Shown here: one piece after another, positions 46,456 through 54,951 of the stretch
How positions within the stretch are numbered: the stretch's first letter is position 1
Layout of the letters: each line of letters starts with the position of its first letter
From: Mycolicibacter terrae
Lineage (GTDB): Bacteria; Actinomycetota; Actinomycetes; Mycobacteriales; Mycobacteriaceae
Assembly: GCF_010727125.1 (NCBI RefSeq)
Contig: NZ_AP022564.1
Span: forward strand, 2,790,001 to 2,854,000
DNA length: 64,000 nt
Direction: 5' to 3'
Program-made: the position numbers and the translations under genes
Notes under the pieces: model-generated
The model's input: only the letters and a program-made list of their open reading frames with translations
Database searches by the model: none
Told to the model about the DNA's origin: nothing

Positions 46456-46830
46456 TTCAGCGGATCACACCGGAAGTCGGGGATCTCCCAACTCGTGACC
46501 GCCGGGGCATAGCGCACTGGCCGGGAATCGTTGCCGCGCAGACAGATTCCGACGGGCTCACCTTTCCCGCAGCCGATATCTCCGGTCAGGTTCATCCTGA
46601 ACGAGTTGGACGCGATGCTGGAATGCATAGGCTCGGACCGGACGCAGATCGTGGCCATTACCATGTACAGCACGGTGATCGAGCATCTGCCGGTCGCGCT
46701 CGCACAGATCTACGCGGCGTGGGTCGGCGAACACCGACCGGCCCTGACCTCGATCGCCGTCGCACGGCTGTCCCTACCGCAGACGCTGCTCGAGGTGCAG
46801 GGCTGCGCAGTCATACCTGAGAGGCGATGA
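46452..46830 (+). pseudogene. RidA/YjgF-like gene with apparent frameshift
   Basis: The ATG at 46452 overlaps the MOSC stop (ATGA) and encodes MIQRITPEVGDLPTRDRRGI to FPAADISGQ. Near 46586-46591 the family-like sequence moves to another frame and continues FILNELDAMLECIGSDRTQI, YAAWVGEHRPALTSIAVARL and ends at 46830. Together the parts give a RidA-type protein of about 125 residues, the kind that deaminates reactive enamines. Either a small deletion has broken the gene or the assembly has an error. The end overlaps the next ATG (ATGA), so the reading frame was part of a coupled operon. Confidence 0.65.
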
Positions 46831-47783
46831 GCATGGTTCTTGCGGCAGCAGTGCAATTGGAAGCGGTACTCGGCGATGTGCCCGCCAACCTGGCCGCCTG
46901 CGAACGCCTCGCCGACGAGGCCGGCCGAGCCGGCGCCGAGGTCATCGCCCTGCCGGAGTTCTTCACCACCGGCATCGGATTCACTCCATCGTTGGCCACC
47001 GCGGCCCTGCCCCCCGACGGTGCGGCGACCGAACTTCTCACCGCACTGGCCCGCCGGCATCGGGCGCTGGTCGGCGGGTCATTCCTGTGCCGTGATTCCG
47101 ACGGCCATGTCCGCAACGCCTACCTGCTGGCCGGCCCCGGCGGTGTGGTGGGCCGGCACGACAAGGATCTGCCCACCATGTGGGAGAACGCGTTCTACAC
47201 CGGTGGCGACGACGACGGCGTACTCGACGCGGGTGACTACGCGGTCGGCGCGGCGGTGTGCTGGGAGCTGATGCGCACCCAGACCGTGCGACGGCTGCGG
47301 GGCAAAGTGGACCTGGCCATGACCGGATCGGGCTGGTGGTCGATTCCGCGCTGGACACCGCACGCCCTGTTCGACCGCCTGGAACGCAACAACGCCGCCA
47401 CCGCCCGGCGGGCGGCGGCCTCGTTCGCCCAGTACATCGGTGCACCGGTCGTGCACGCCGCCCACGCCGGCAGCCTGGACTGCGCGATGCCCTGGCTGCC
47501 CATGCCCTACCGCGGGTACTTCGAAGGGGCCACCCTGATCGCCGCCGCGGACGGCACCGTCATCGCCGAGCGGCGGGCCGAGGAGGGCGAAGGGATCGTC
47601 CTGGGCGAGATCACGCTGCAGCGCCAGCGGCCCCGGCTCGAGCCACCGGCCGGCTTCTGGCTACATCGCCGCGGGATCATGCCCGCCGCGGTGTGGCACT
47701 ACCAGCGCTGGCATGGGCGTCGCTGGTACCGGCGCCACGTAGTTCAGGCAAACCCAGCTCAGGCGGCGCCTTCGCCGAGGTAG
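46827..47783 (+). CDS. Carbon-nitrogen hydrolase (nitrilase superfamily)
   Basis: A 318-aa amidase-type enzyme with the Glu-Lys-Cys triad: Glu44 in LPEFFTTG, Lys113 in RHDKDLPTMWE and Cys145 in AAVCWELMR. The C-terminus (GFWLHRRGIMPAAVWHYQ and basic WHGRRWYRRH) is unusual and might contact membrane or nucleic acid, which is speculative. Its ATG overlaps the RidA-like stop. It ends 25 bp into the convergent HNH gene. The substrate is unknown; linkage with RidA and MOSC suggests nitrogen-compound breakdown. Confidence 0.88.
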   Translation: MSMVLAAAVQLEAVLGDVPANLAACERLADEAGRAGAEVIALPEFFTTGIGFTPSLATAALPPDGAATELLTALARRHRALVGGSFLCRDSDGHVRNAYLLAGPGGVVGRHDKDLPTMWENAFYTGGDDDGVLDAGDYAVGAAVCWELMRTQTVRRLRGKVDLAMTGSGWWSIPRWTPHALFDRLERNNAATARRAAASFAQYIGAPVVHAAHAGSLDCAMPWLPMPYRGYFEGATLIAAADGTVIAERRAEEGEGIVLGEITLQRQRPRLEPPAGFWLHRRGIMPAAVWHYQRWHGRRWYRRHVVQANPAQAAPSPR

Positions 47784-48400
47784 CGCATCCACACCGGATC
47801 GAGGTCGTGGATCACCGCCAGAAGCCGCCAATGCTGGCCCTTCGGCGACGTCGGCACCAGTCGCAGCGTCCAACCGAGCTCGGTGAGCAACCGGTCCGCC
47901 TTGCGGTGATTGCAGGTCGAACAGGCGGCGACACAGTTCTCCCAGGAGTGGTCGCCGCCGCGGCTGCGCGGCACCACGTGATCGACGGTGTCGGCTTTGC
48001 CGCCGCAGTAGGCACAGCTGTGCCGATCACGGTGCATCAGCGCGGCACGGGTCAACGGGATTCGGGCGCGATACGGCACCCGCACATAGGACCGCAGCCG
48101 GATCACCGACGGCACGGTCACCGACCGGGTCGCCGAGTGGATGACCGGGCCGGCCGGGTCGTCGTGCACCACGTCGGCCTTGCCGCAGATCACCATGACA
48201 ATGGCGCGCCGCAGCGGAAGCGCCGTCAGCGGCTCGAAGGTGGAATTGAGCAGCAACACCCGCCGGCGGGTCCAGATCGACGCGGCGTCGGCCCCGGGAA
48301 CAGAGCTGGAAGTGGCGACCGAGTGCAGGCATGGAGCGGCGGCAAGCCCGGACAGGCTCGCCATGGGGGCACCGGGTCTGCGGTGGCCCCGACGCTTCAT
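47759..48400 (-). CDS. HNH endonuclease-family protein
   Basis: A 213-aa protein. The HNH core reads CAYCGGKADTVDHVVPRSRGGDHSWENCVAACSTC split by its CxxC pairs, with the DHVVPRSRGG active-site His and ENCVAAC. This is the conserved actinobacterial type (Rv2469c position) whose role is not established. An N-terminal segment of about 40 residues is Ser/Ala-rich; ATG 48364 is an alternative start. It is convergent with the nitrilase gene (25-bp overlap) and divergent from glbO. Confidence 0.85.
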   Translation of the reverse strand: MKRRGHRRPGAPMASLSGLAAAPCLHSVATSSSVPGADAASIWTRRRVLLLNSTFEPLTALPLRRAIVMVICGKADVVHDDPAGPVIHSATRSVTVPSVIRLRSYVRVPYRARIPLTRAALMHRDRHSCAYCGGKADTVDHVVPRSRGGDHSWENCVAACSTCNHRKADRLLTELGWTLRLVPTSPKGQHWRLLAVIHDLDPVWMRYLGEGAA

Positions 48401-48535
48401 CGGCGGCTTTTGTGCTGCACCATAAATCCTCCGCGGAACAGTTCACCATGATTCGGCGCTGGTCGCACGTCGATTTGCTGTGTGTTCTAGATGCGTGTCC
48501 GGCAGGAATTCCTCGATGCCCCACAATGGTGGGCG

Positions 48536-48934
48536 ATGCAGCCGATAGAAGAGCCCTCGTTTTATGACGCCGTCGGCGGTGCGGATACCTTCCACGCCAT
48601 CGTGTCGCGGTTCTACCAACTGGTCGCCCAGGATGCGATCCTGCACCCGATGTACCCCGCCGACGACATGGACGGCGCCGAAGAGCGGTTGCGGATGTTC
48701 CTCGAGCAGTACTGGGGCGGGCCGCGCACCTACACCGAACGTCGCGGCCACCCGCGGCTGCGGATGCGGCACATCCCCTTCCGCATCGGCCCGCTGCAAC
48801 GCGACGCCTGGCTGCGCTGCATGGTCACGGCGATCGACGAGATCGACACCGAGACCCTCGACGACGCTCATCGCGCCGAACTGTTGCACTACCTGCATTC
48901 AGTGGCCGACTTCCTGGTCAACGCACCGGTCTGA
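48536..48934 (+). CDS. glbO: Truncated haemoglobin GlbO (group II)
   Basis: A 132-aa globin: [20 protein letters not shown], then [20 protein letters not shown], proximal His in [10 protein letters not shown], and Trp G8 in RDAWLRCM. These mark a group II truncated haemoglobin that binds oxygen tightly and helps with NO or peroxide chemistry. ATG at 48536 gives the family length; an ATG at 48491 adds 15 non-conserved residues. The stop overlaps the aglA ATG (TGATG). Orthologous position: Rv2470. Confidence 0.95.
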   Translation: MQPIEEPSFYDAVGGADTFHAIVSRFYQLVAQDAILHPMYPADDMDGAEERLRMFLEQYWGGPRTYTERRGHPRLRMRHIPFRIGPLQRDAWLRCMVTAIDEIDTETLDDAHRAELLHYLHSVADFLVNAPV

Positions 48935-50493
48935 TGGGCGCCGACAAGCCCTGGTGGGCCAACAGCGTGTTTTACCAGGCCTACCCCCGCTCGTTCGCCG
49001 ACAGCAACAGCGACGGGGTCGGCGACCTCGACGGGGTGATCGCCCACCTGGACTACCTGCGCGGGCTGGGTATCGACGCCATCTGGCTGAACCCGGTGAC
49101 GGTTTCGCCCATGGCCGACCACGGCTACGACGTGGCGGATCCGCGCGACATCGATCCGCTCTTCGGTGACCTGGCGGCGCTGGACCGGCTGGTGGTGGCC
49201 GCGCACGAACGTGACATCAAACTGACCATGGACCTGGTGCCCAACCACACCAGTTCGGCGCATCCGTGGTTCCTCGAGGCACTGGCGTCCGCGCCGGGCA
49301 GCCGGGCGCGGGCGCGCTACATCTTCCGTGACGGCCGCGGGCCGAACGGGCAGCTGCCGCCGAACAACTGGGTGTCGGTGTTCGGCGGCCCGGCGTGGAC
49401 CCGGACCACCGAACCCGATGGCCCCGGCCAGTGGTACCTGCACCTGTTCGACACCACCCAGCCCGATCTGAACTGGGACAACCCGGAGGTCATGGAAGAT
49501 TTCGACCGGACCCTGCGGTTCTGGCTGGACCGTGGCGTCGACGGCTTCCGGATCGATGTCTCGCACGGCATGGCCAAGCCCCCAGGGCTGCCCGACATGC
49601 CGGTAACCGACGTGAAACTGCTGGCCCACCGCGACGACGACCCGCGGTTCAACCAGCCCGGCGTCCATCGCATCCATCGTGCGATCCGCACCGTCTTCGA
49701 CGATTATCCGGGCGCGGTGTCGGTCGGCGAGGTCTGGGTGCACGACAACGGCCTGTTCGCCGAGTACCTGCGCCCCGACGAACTGCACCTGGCGTTCAAC
49801 TTCCGGCTGCTGCAGGCCGGCTTCGACGCGCCGGCGATCCGCGATGCGATCGAGAACTCACTGGCCGCGGTCGCATCGGTGGACGCCGCCCCGACCTGGG
49901 CACTGGAGAACCATGACGTGCAGCGATCGGTCACCCGCTACGGCGGCGGAGCGGCCGGACTGGCGCGGGCACGGGCGATGGCGTTGGTGCTGCTCGCGCT
50001 TCCCGGCGCGGTATTCATCTACAACGGCCAGGAATTGGGGCTTCCCGGCGTCGAGCTGCCCGATGATGCGCTGCAGGATCCGGTGTGGGAACGCTCGGGG
50101 CACACCGAGCGCGGCCGCGACGGCTCCCGGGTGCCGATACCGTGGTCGGGCGACGCGCCGCCGTTCGGATTCTCCGAGCGATCCGAGACCTGGCTACCGA
50201 TGCCGCCGCAGTGGGCGCCGCTGACCGTCGAACGCCAACTCGGTGACGCAGACTCGACCCTGACGCTGTATCAGCGGGCGGTCGAATTGCGCCGGGAACA
50301 TGTGGGTTTCGACAGTCGCGTCGAATGGCTGCCCGCCCCGGACGGGGTGGTGATGTTCAGGTGCGGCGGACTGGTGTGCACGCTCAACGCCGGCGACCAG
50401 CCGGTGGCGCAGCCGGAGGGCCAGCTCATCCTGGCCAGCGCCCCGGCGACCGACGGCGCACTACCGCCCGACGCTGCGGCTTGGCTGGTCTGA
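48934..50493 (+). CDS. aglA: Alpha-glucosidase, GH13
   Basis: A 519-aa (beta/alpha)8 enzyme that hydrolyses alpha-1,4 (or related) glucosides from the non-reducing end. Catalytic residues: nucleophile Asp208 (GFRIDVSHG), acid/base Glu266 (SVGEVWV) and Asp328 (LENHDVQRSV). The N-terminal FYQAYPRSFADSNSDGVGDL and MDLVPNHTS are typical of the oligo-1,6-/alpha-glucosidase subfamily. It lacks a signal peptide. Translation is coupled to glbO. Orthologous position: Rv2471. Confidence 0.93.
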   Translation: MGADKPWWANSVFYQAYPRSFADSNSDGVGDLDGVIAHLDYLRGLGIDAIWLNPVTVSPMADHGYDVADPRDIDPLFGDLAALDRLVVAAHERDIKLTMDLVPNHTSSAHPWFLEALASAPGSRARARYIFRDGRGPNGQLPPNNWVSVFGGPAWTRTTEPDGPGQWYLHLFDTTQPDLNWDNPEVMEDFDRTLRFWLDRGVDGFRIDVSHGMAKPPGLPDMPVTDVKLLAHRDDDPRFNQPGVHRIHRAIRTVFDDYPGAVSVGEVWVHDNGLFAEYLRPDELHLAFNFRLLQAGFDAPAIRDAIENSLAAVASVDAAPTWALENHDVQRSVTRYGGGAAGLARARAMALVLLALPGAVFIYNGQELGLPGVELPDDALQDPVWERSGHTERGRDGSRVPIPWSGDAPPFGFSERSETWLPMPPQWAPLTVERQLGDADSTLTLYQRAVELRREHVGFDSRVEWLPAPDGVVMFRCGGLVCTLNAGDQPVAQPEGQLILASAPATDGALPPDAAAWLV

Positions 50494-50502
50494 CGACGCG
50501 GC

Positions 50503-51360
50503 TCACCGGCGACCGCGGCCCCCGTGCCCGCTTGTGGCGCCGGCGAATTCGGCCACCAGGTCGCCCAGCCGGTCCGGCTGATCGAGCATCGAGAAGGTCC
50601 GGGCGCCGTCGATGAGTTCGAAACGGCCGTTGGGCAACGCATCGGCGAGGCGCTTGCCGTCGTCAACGGGGAAGAACAGGTCGTCGGCGGACCATGCGAC
50701 GAGTGCCGGCTTGGCGAACCCGCCCAGCCGCGCGCCCGCATCCAGCGTGATCTGCTGGTGCAGCGACTTGGTCAGGTGGCGGAGATCCTCGGCGATCGCC
50801 GCGTCACGCAGCGCCGGTTTCACCCACTGGGCCACCAGCGGGTCGATGTCACCGTGTGACAGCGCTGCGAAGCCGCGGTTGCGGAAGGTGCGCAGCCGCA
50901 TCGGTTGGAGCACGGCACGGAAGGTGACGGGCGTCTTGGCGGCCAGCATGAACGGTTTGAGGATCGGCGGCGGAAAATGCTCGAAGGCGTCACAGCTGGT
51001 GAGAACCAGCGCACCGACGCGATCCGGGTGGTCTACCGCCACCAGCTGGGTGACCACACCCCCGGTGTCGTTGCCGACCAACACCACGTCGTCGAGGGCG
51101 AGTGCGGCCATGAATGCGTTCACCATCGCCGCGATACCCGGCAGTGATCGGTCTGCTCCGGGCCGCAGCGGCGTCGGGTGCGCGCCCAGCGGCCAGGTCG
51201 GGGCGATGCAGCGCAGATTTCGCGCGGCCAGTCGTGCGCTCAGCGGCCCCCACAGCGAAGAGGCCATGGTGTAGCCGTGGACGAACAGCACCGGGCGGCC
51301 GTCCTGCGGGCCCGCGGTGTCGTAGTGGATTGTTCCGGCGTCAATGTCAACGGTGGGCAT
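50503..51360 (-). CDS. Alpha/beta-fold hydrolase with Asp nucleophile and missing His
   Basis: A 285-aa protein of the epoxide hydrolase/haloalkane dehalogenase group: oxyanion HGYTMASS, nucleophile Asp98 in VLVGNDTGG, and acid candidate Asp226 or Asp227 (VAWSADDLFFP). The catalytic His normally follows in a G-x-G/A-H-F context; here GARTFSMLDQP has Thr255 at that place. The protein may be inactive as a standard hydrolase or use another base. It is divergent from a TetR gene with only 22 bp between them, so it is probably controlled by it. Confidence 0.85.
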   Translation of the reverse strand: MPTVDIDAGTIHYDTAGPQDGRPVLFVHGYTMASSLWGPLSARLAARNLRCIAPTWPLGAHPTPLRPGADRSLPGIAAMVNAFMAALALDDVVLVGNDTGGVVTQLVAVDHPDRVGALVLTSCDAFEHFPPPILKPFMLAAKTPVTFRAVLQPMRLRTFRNRGFAALSHGDIDPLVAQWVKPALRDAAIAEDLRHLTKSLHQQITLDAGARLGGFAKPALVAWSADDLFFPVDDGKRLADALPNGRFELIDGARTFSMLDQPDRLGDLVAEFAGATSGHGGRGRR

Positions 51361-51382
51361 TGGATGCTCCTAACATAGTTAC

Positions 51383-52024
51383 GTGCAACCTGCCGATAAC
51401 TTACCGACAGCCTGTACGGAAATCAAGCGCCGGACGCAGGCCGAGCGCTCCGCCGCAACGCGCGCTGCTCTGACGAGCGCGGCCCGCAGGCTGTGGGGCG
51501 AGCGCGGCTTCGCCGCGGTCGGCACCCCGGAGATCGCCGAGGCCGCCGGAGTGACCCGCGGCGCGATGTACCACCAGTTCCCCGACAAGGCGGCGCTGTT
51601 CCGCGCGGTCGTGGAGGCGGTGGAGGGCGACGTCATGGCGCGGCTCGCCGAGGCGGTCGCCGCCTCCGCGACGACCACCCCGGCCGCCGCGTTGCGGTCC
51701 GCGGCGGAAAGCTGGCTGGTGGTGGCCGACGATCCGGAGGTGCGCCAACTCATCCTGCTGGATGCGCCGAACGTCCTCGGGTGGGACGGTTTTCGCGATG
51801 TGGCCCAGCGCTACAGCCTGGGCATGACCGAGCAACTGCTCAGCGAGGCGATGAAGGCCGGCCAACTCGCCGAGCAGCCGGTCCGCGCGCTGGCGCATGT
51901 CCTCATCGGCGCACTGGACGAGGCCGCCATGCTGATCGCGACCGCCGAGGACCACGAGCAGACCCGCGCCGAGGTGAGCACGGTGGTGCACCGACTGCTG
52001 GACGCCATGCTGACCGAGAGCTGA
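51383..52024 (+). CDS. TetR-family transcriptional regulator
   Basis: A 213-aa regulator. The DNA-binding part reads RAALTSAARRLWGERGF, VGTPEIAEAAGVTRGAMYHQFPDKAALF; the C-terminal domain (TetR_C type, SLGMTEQLLSEAMKAGQL) binds ligand. It starts with GTG at 51383. It is divergent from the alpha/beta hydrolase gene. A short palindrome TAAC-ATA-GTTA (51371-51381) in the tiny intergenic space could be part of its operator. It is not close to the other TetR at 11.5 kb. Confidence 0.9.
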   Translation: MQPADNLPTACTEIKRRTQAERSAATRAALTSAARRLWGERGFAAVGTPEIAEAAGVTRGAMYHQFPDKAALFRAVVEAVEGDVMARLAEAVAASATTTPAAALRSAAESWLVVADDPEVRQLILLDAPNVLGWDGFRDVAQRYSLGMTEQLLSEAMKAGQLAEQPVRALAHVLIGALDEAAMLIATAEDHEQTRAEVSTVVHRLLDAMLTES

Positions 52025-52036
52025 TCTGCGCAGAAC

Positions 52037-52606
52037 TCAGAACATCACCGGTGGCGGCGCCTGCTGTCCTTCGGTCGCCTGATAGAACGGCCGCGCGGCC
52101 ACCTTGGCCATCCCGGTGAAGAACATCCACGGAATCGTGACCACCCGCTGGTTGAGGGTGGCGGTTGCGTCGTTGTAGTACTGGCGGGCGAACGCCAGCT
52201 GGTTCTCGGTGTCGGTGAGCTGTTCCTGCAGCTGCAGGAAGTTGACTGAGGCTTTCAGCTCGGGGTAGTTCTCGGCGACGGCGAGCACGTTGAAGATCCC
52301 GCGGTCCAGCTGGTCCTGGGCCTGCGCCTTCTCCTCGACGGTGCCCGACTGCGCCGCCTGCGTCGCCTTCGCCCGGGCGACGGTGACCTCTTCGAACACC
52401 GACTTCTCGTGCGTCGCATAGCCTTTGACGGTGGATACCAGGTTAGGAATCAGGTCGGCGCGCCGGGTCAGCTGGACATCGATACCACCCAATGCCTCCT
52501 GCGCCTTCACATCGAGCGTGCGCAGCAGATTGAACGCGGTGATGCCGAAGGCGACCACCGCCACCAGTACCGCTGCCAGGATCGCGATGGCAGTGATTGC
52601 GCTCAT
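52037..52606 (-). CDS. LemA-family protein
   Basis: A 189-aa protein with one N-terminal transmembrane helix (AIAILAAVLVAVVAFGITAF) and the LemA helical domain (RRADLIPNLVSTVKGYATHE, AVAENYPELKAS, and TENQLAFARQYYNDA). The helical bundle should lie on one face of the membrane. It starts 27 bp after a DUF2207 gene, a common pairing in bacteria. The function is not established. The tail is Gln/Pro-rich. Confidence 0.93.
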   Translation of the reverse strand: MSAITAIAILAAVLVAVVAFGITAFNLLRTLDVKAQEALGGIDVQLTRRADLIPNLVSTVKGYATHEKSVFEEVTVARAKATQAAQSGTVEEKAQAQDQLDRGIFNVLAVAENYPELKASVNFLQLQEQLTDTENQLAFARQYYNDATATLNQRVVTIPWMFFTGMAKVAARPFYQATEGQQAPPPVMF

Positions 52607-52633
52607 CTGATACCTCTTTCCTCGATCAATCGT

Positions 52634-54430
52634 TCACCAGGAGCCGCCACCGCTGCCCCCTCCGCCGCCGAAACCACCACCGCCACTGCTGAACCCACCA
52701 GACCCCGACGAAGAGCTTTGGGAAGCCTGGTACGCACTGATCGAAGCCGCGATCGCGGCACCCAGGCCGGCCAGCGCGGTCCCGCTGTACAGCCCGGCCG
52801 CACCGCCCGCCTGCGTCGCCGGATACCACGGCACCTCCGGCGGCTCCTGCCCGGTCGCCGTCCGATACTTCGCGGCCCACTTGTCGGCGACGCCGAACGC
52901 CACCGCATAGGGGATGTAGGCCATGAAAAGGTCCTTGCGCGCCGCAAAGTCGAACCGATCCTCGCTGGACGGCGTGGACAGCAGGCGCTCGAATCCGCCG
53001 GCCCGCGACCACAGCTGGCGGCCCGCTGCGGTGCGCCGGGTACCCGCCCCCGTGGCGAACAGCCAGACACCGGCGATGGCGAACACGGCGAACGGCAGAC
53101 CCCACATCGTCGGATAGCCCCAGAACCGAACGACCGCGACGAGGATGCAGATGCAGACCAGCACTCGGCCGATGATCGCCACGGCCTCGTATCGCGACAA
53201 TCCCCCCGTCCGAGACCAGGATCGAGTGGCGGACTTGACGGTCTTCGCAGCGTTCGCCAATTTCTCGCCGACCCGTTTGCCGCCGGTGACAACACGGCCA
53301 CCGGATTCTGTGATGCCCAGCGTTTCGCCGACCTCACGCGTCACCGGATCAACGTTCGCCCACTCCGCTGAGGTGCCGGTGCCGGTGACGGCCCACTTCT
53401 TCGAACTGATGCGCTCCAGCTCAACCAGCTTGCGCTCCGCCATATGCAACAGCGTCGCGACCAGGGCGTGCTCACCGACGGTCTCCTTGACGATGTAGAC
53501 GGTCTGCGCCGGCCCGAGCCCGTCGGGCGGCACATACGTCACCGGCAAACCCGGAGGCGTCTCCCGTGACCGTCGAACCCACAGGTATCCCGCCAGCGCG
53601 GCAAGCACCGTCAATGCCGCCACCACACCCGCCATGCGGGTCGAGCGGCCCAGGATCCCGTCGAAGCGCGCCGGCCACGGCAGTGTGGTCCGGGCCGGCA
53701 GCGTCATCGGCAGATCAACGCGAACGGTGACCGGGTTACGCGGTGCCAGGTTTCCCGCGGTGACCGTGATGCGCTCACTGCCCGCGCCCTCGATGGCGCA
53801 CGGAATCGACCCGTCGGTGCTCGCGGCACACTGCACCAGCCCGGATCGGACGGGCAGCTCGATCACGGTCTGCGCGTCCCGAATCGGCATCTCCCAGAAG
53901 CCCACCGCGTTCCAGTAGAACGACGAGTCCGCCGCGATCCGGTTCTCCCCCGCCTGGGTCGGGAACTCCCCTTGTGCGCTAGGGGTTTTCGCCAATACGC
54001 CGTCGATGGTGTAGTCAATCTCGTACACGTATGTACCCTGGGCCAGCGTCGTGGACGAATCGCCGATACGGGCAACGTACACGCTGCGGCCGTTTCGCCA
54101 CGAATAGTCCACCGGCACCTCCCGGCCATTCATCGTGATGCCGGTGACGGCCGGGACAATCCGCAAATGGGAGTCGCTGGGGTCGGCGACCGGGAAATAC
54201 CAGAAGATGCCGTGCCGGCCGCTCGGAAGGTCCACCGTCAGGCGCTCTGTGGCAGTGAGGCGGCCGTCAGCGGCGACCCGATAGGTCGCCGCGTAGCGCC
54301 TGATCACCCCCGGATCGTTGGGCGGCGTCACCGAATCCGTCTGTCCGGAGGCAAGCGGCCACAGCAGGCCCAGACCCGACAGCGCAATCAGAATCGCCGA
54401 CGCGATCAACAGCGACTTAGCGTTCTTCAC
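52634..54430 (-). CDS. DUF2207 membrane protein
   Basis: A 598-aa protein. The order is: N-terminal signal or anchor (SLLIASAILIALSGLGLLWP), a large extracytoplasmic DUF2207 domain (RYAATYRVAADGRLTATERL, GRHGIFWYFPV, GTYVYEIDYTIDG), a helix near 270, a cytoplasmic part, two further helices near 420-460 and a Ser/Gly-rich C-terminal tail ending GGGGFGGGGGSGGGSW. The GTG at 54430 has AGGAG 9 bases upstream. It is the first gene of a DUF2207-LemA pair. The role is unknown; a cell-envelope or quality-control complex is possible. Confidence 0.88.
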   Translation of the reverse strand: MKNAKSLLIASAILIALSGLGLLWPLASGQTDSVTPPNDPGVIRRYAATYRVAADGRLTATERLTVDLPSGRHGIFWYFPVADPSDSHLRIVPAVTGITMNGREVPVDYSWRNGRSVYVARIGDSSTTLAQGTYVYEIDYTIDGVLAKTPSAQGEFPTQAGENRIAADSSFYWNAVGFWEMPIRDAQTVIELPVRSGLVQCAASTDGSIPCAIEGAGSERITVTAGNLAPRNPVTVRVDLPMTLPARTTLPWPARFDGILGRSTRMAGVVAALTVLAALAGYLWVRRSRETPPGLPVTYVPPDGLGPAQTVYIVKETVGEHALVATLLHMAERKLVELERISSKKWAVTGTGTSAEWANVDPVTREVGETLGITESGGRVVTGGKRVGEKLANAAKTVKSATRSWSRTGGLSRYEAVAIIGRVLVCICILVAVVRFWGYPTMWGLPFAVFAIAGVWLFATGAGTRRTAAGRQLWSRAGGFERLLSTPSSEDRFDFAARKDLFMAYIPYAVAFGVADKWAAKYRTATGQEPPEVPWYPATQAGGAAGLYSGTALAGLGAAIAASISAYQASQSSSSGSGGFSSGGGGFGGGGGSGGGSW

Positions 54431-54537
54431 TCGCTTCGTCTCCTGCCGCCGGACTGACGATCCCCTAAGCACAGTAAGGGTTGACGGTCACGGCAACCGG
54501 CCGAATCATGCGACCGCCGCAATAACCCGACGTTCGG

Positions 54538-54951
54538 CTAACGCGTCCACCGCTGCAGATACTCCCGGTGTTCCGGCGAGAGGCGCACCAACTTCTGTTC
54601 GTCGATGCTGAACGCGGCCAGCTGGGTCTCGGCGATCACCGCCGGCTTCGAATCGGGCGCGGCACTGACCGAGCGGACCTCGTAGCCGATGGTGAAGTCC
54701 ACCGCCCGCAGCCGCGGCACCCACATCGTCACCTGCAGCGGTGAGTCCATCAGCCGCAGCTGGCCCTTGTAGGCGATCTTGACCTCGGCGATCAGCAGGC
54801 CGACTGTTGTGATGTCGACGGCGAAGGCCGGCGACAGGAACGGCACCCGCGCCTCTTCAAGGATGGTGACCATCACCGCGTGGTTGACGTGCTGGTACAT
54901 GTCGATGTCCGACCAGCGCACCGGTACCGATGCGACGAAGCCGGCGCTCAT
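54538..54951 (-). CDS. Acyl-CoA thioesterase, 4HBT hotdog fold
   Basis: A 137-aa hotdog protein. [20 protein letters not shown] is the hallmark 4-hydroxybenzoyl-CoA thioesterase motif, with Asp in SDID as the catalytic acid. Its ATG overlaps the gdh stop (ATGA), so it is coupled to the large dehydrogenase. Longer open frame upstream lies inside gdh. Orthologous position: Rv2475c. The acyl substrate is unknown. Confidence 0.9.
   Translation of the reverse strand: MSAGFVASVPVRWSDIDMYQHVNHAVMVTILEEARVPFLSPAFAVDITTVGLLIAEVKIAYKGQLRLMDSPLQVTMWVPRLRAVDFTIGYEVRSVSAAPDSKPAVIAETQLAAFSIDEQKLVRLSPEHREYLQRWTR

Noticed and set aside
46560..46620. Programmed ribosomal frameshift in the RidA-like gene
   Set aside because: No slippery heptamer or downstream stem is evident, and RidA proteins are not known to use frameshifting; a mutation or assembly error is simpler.
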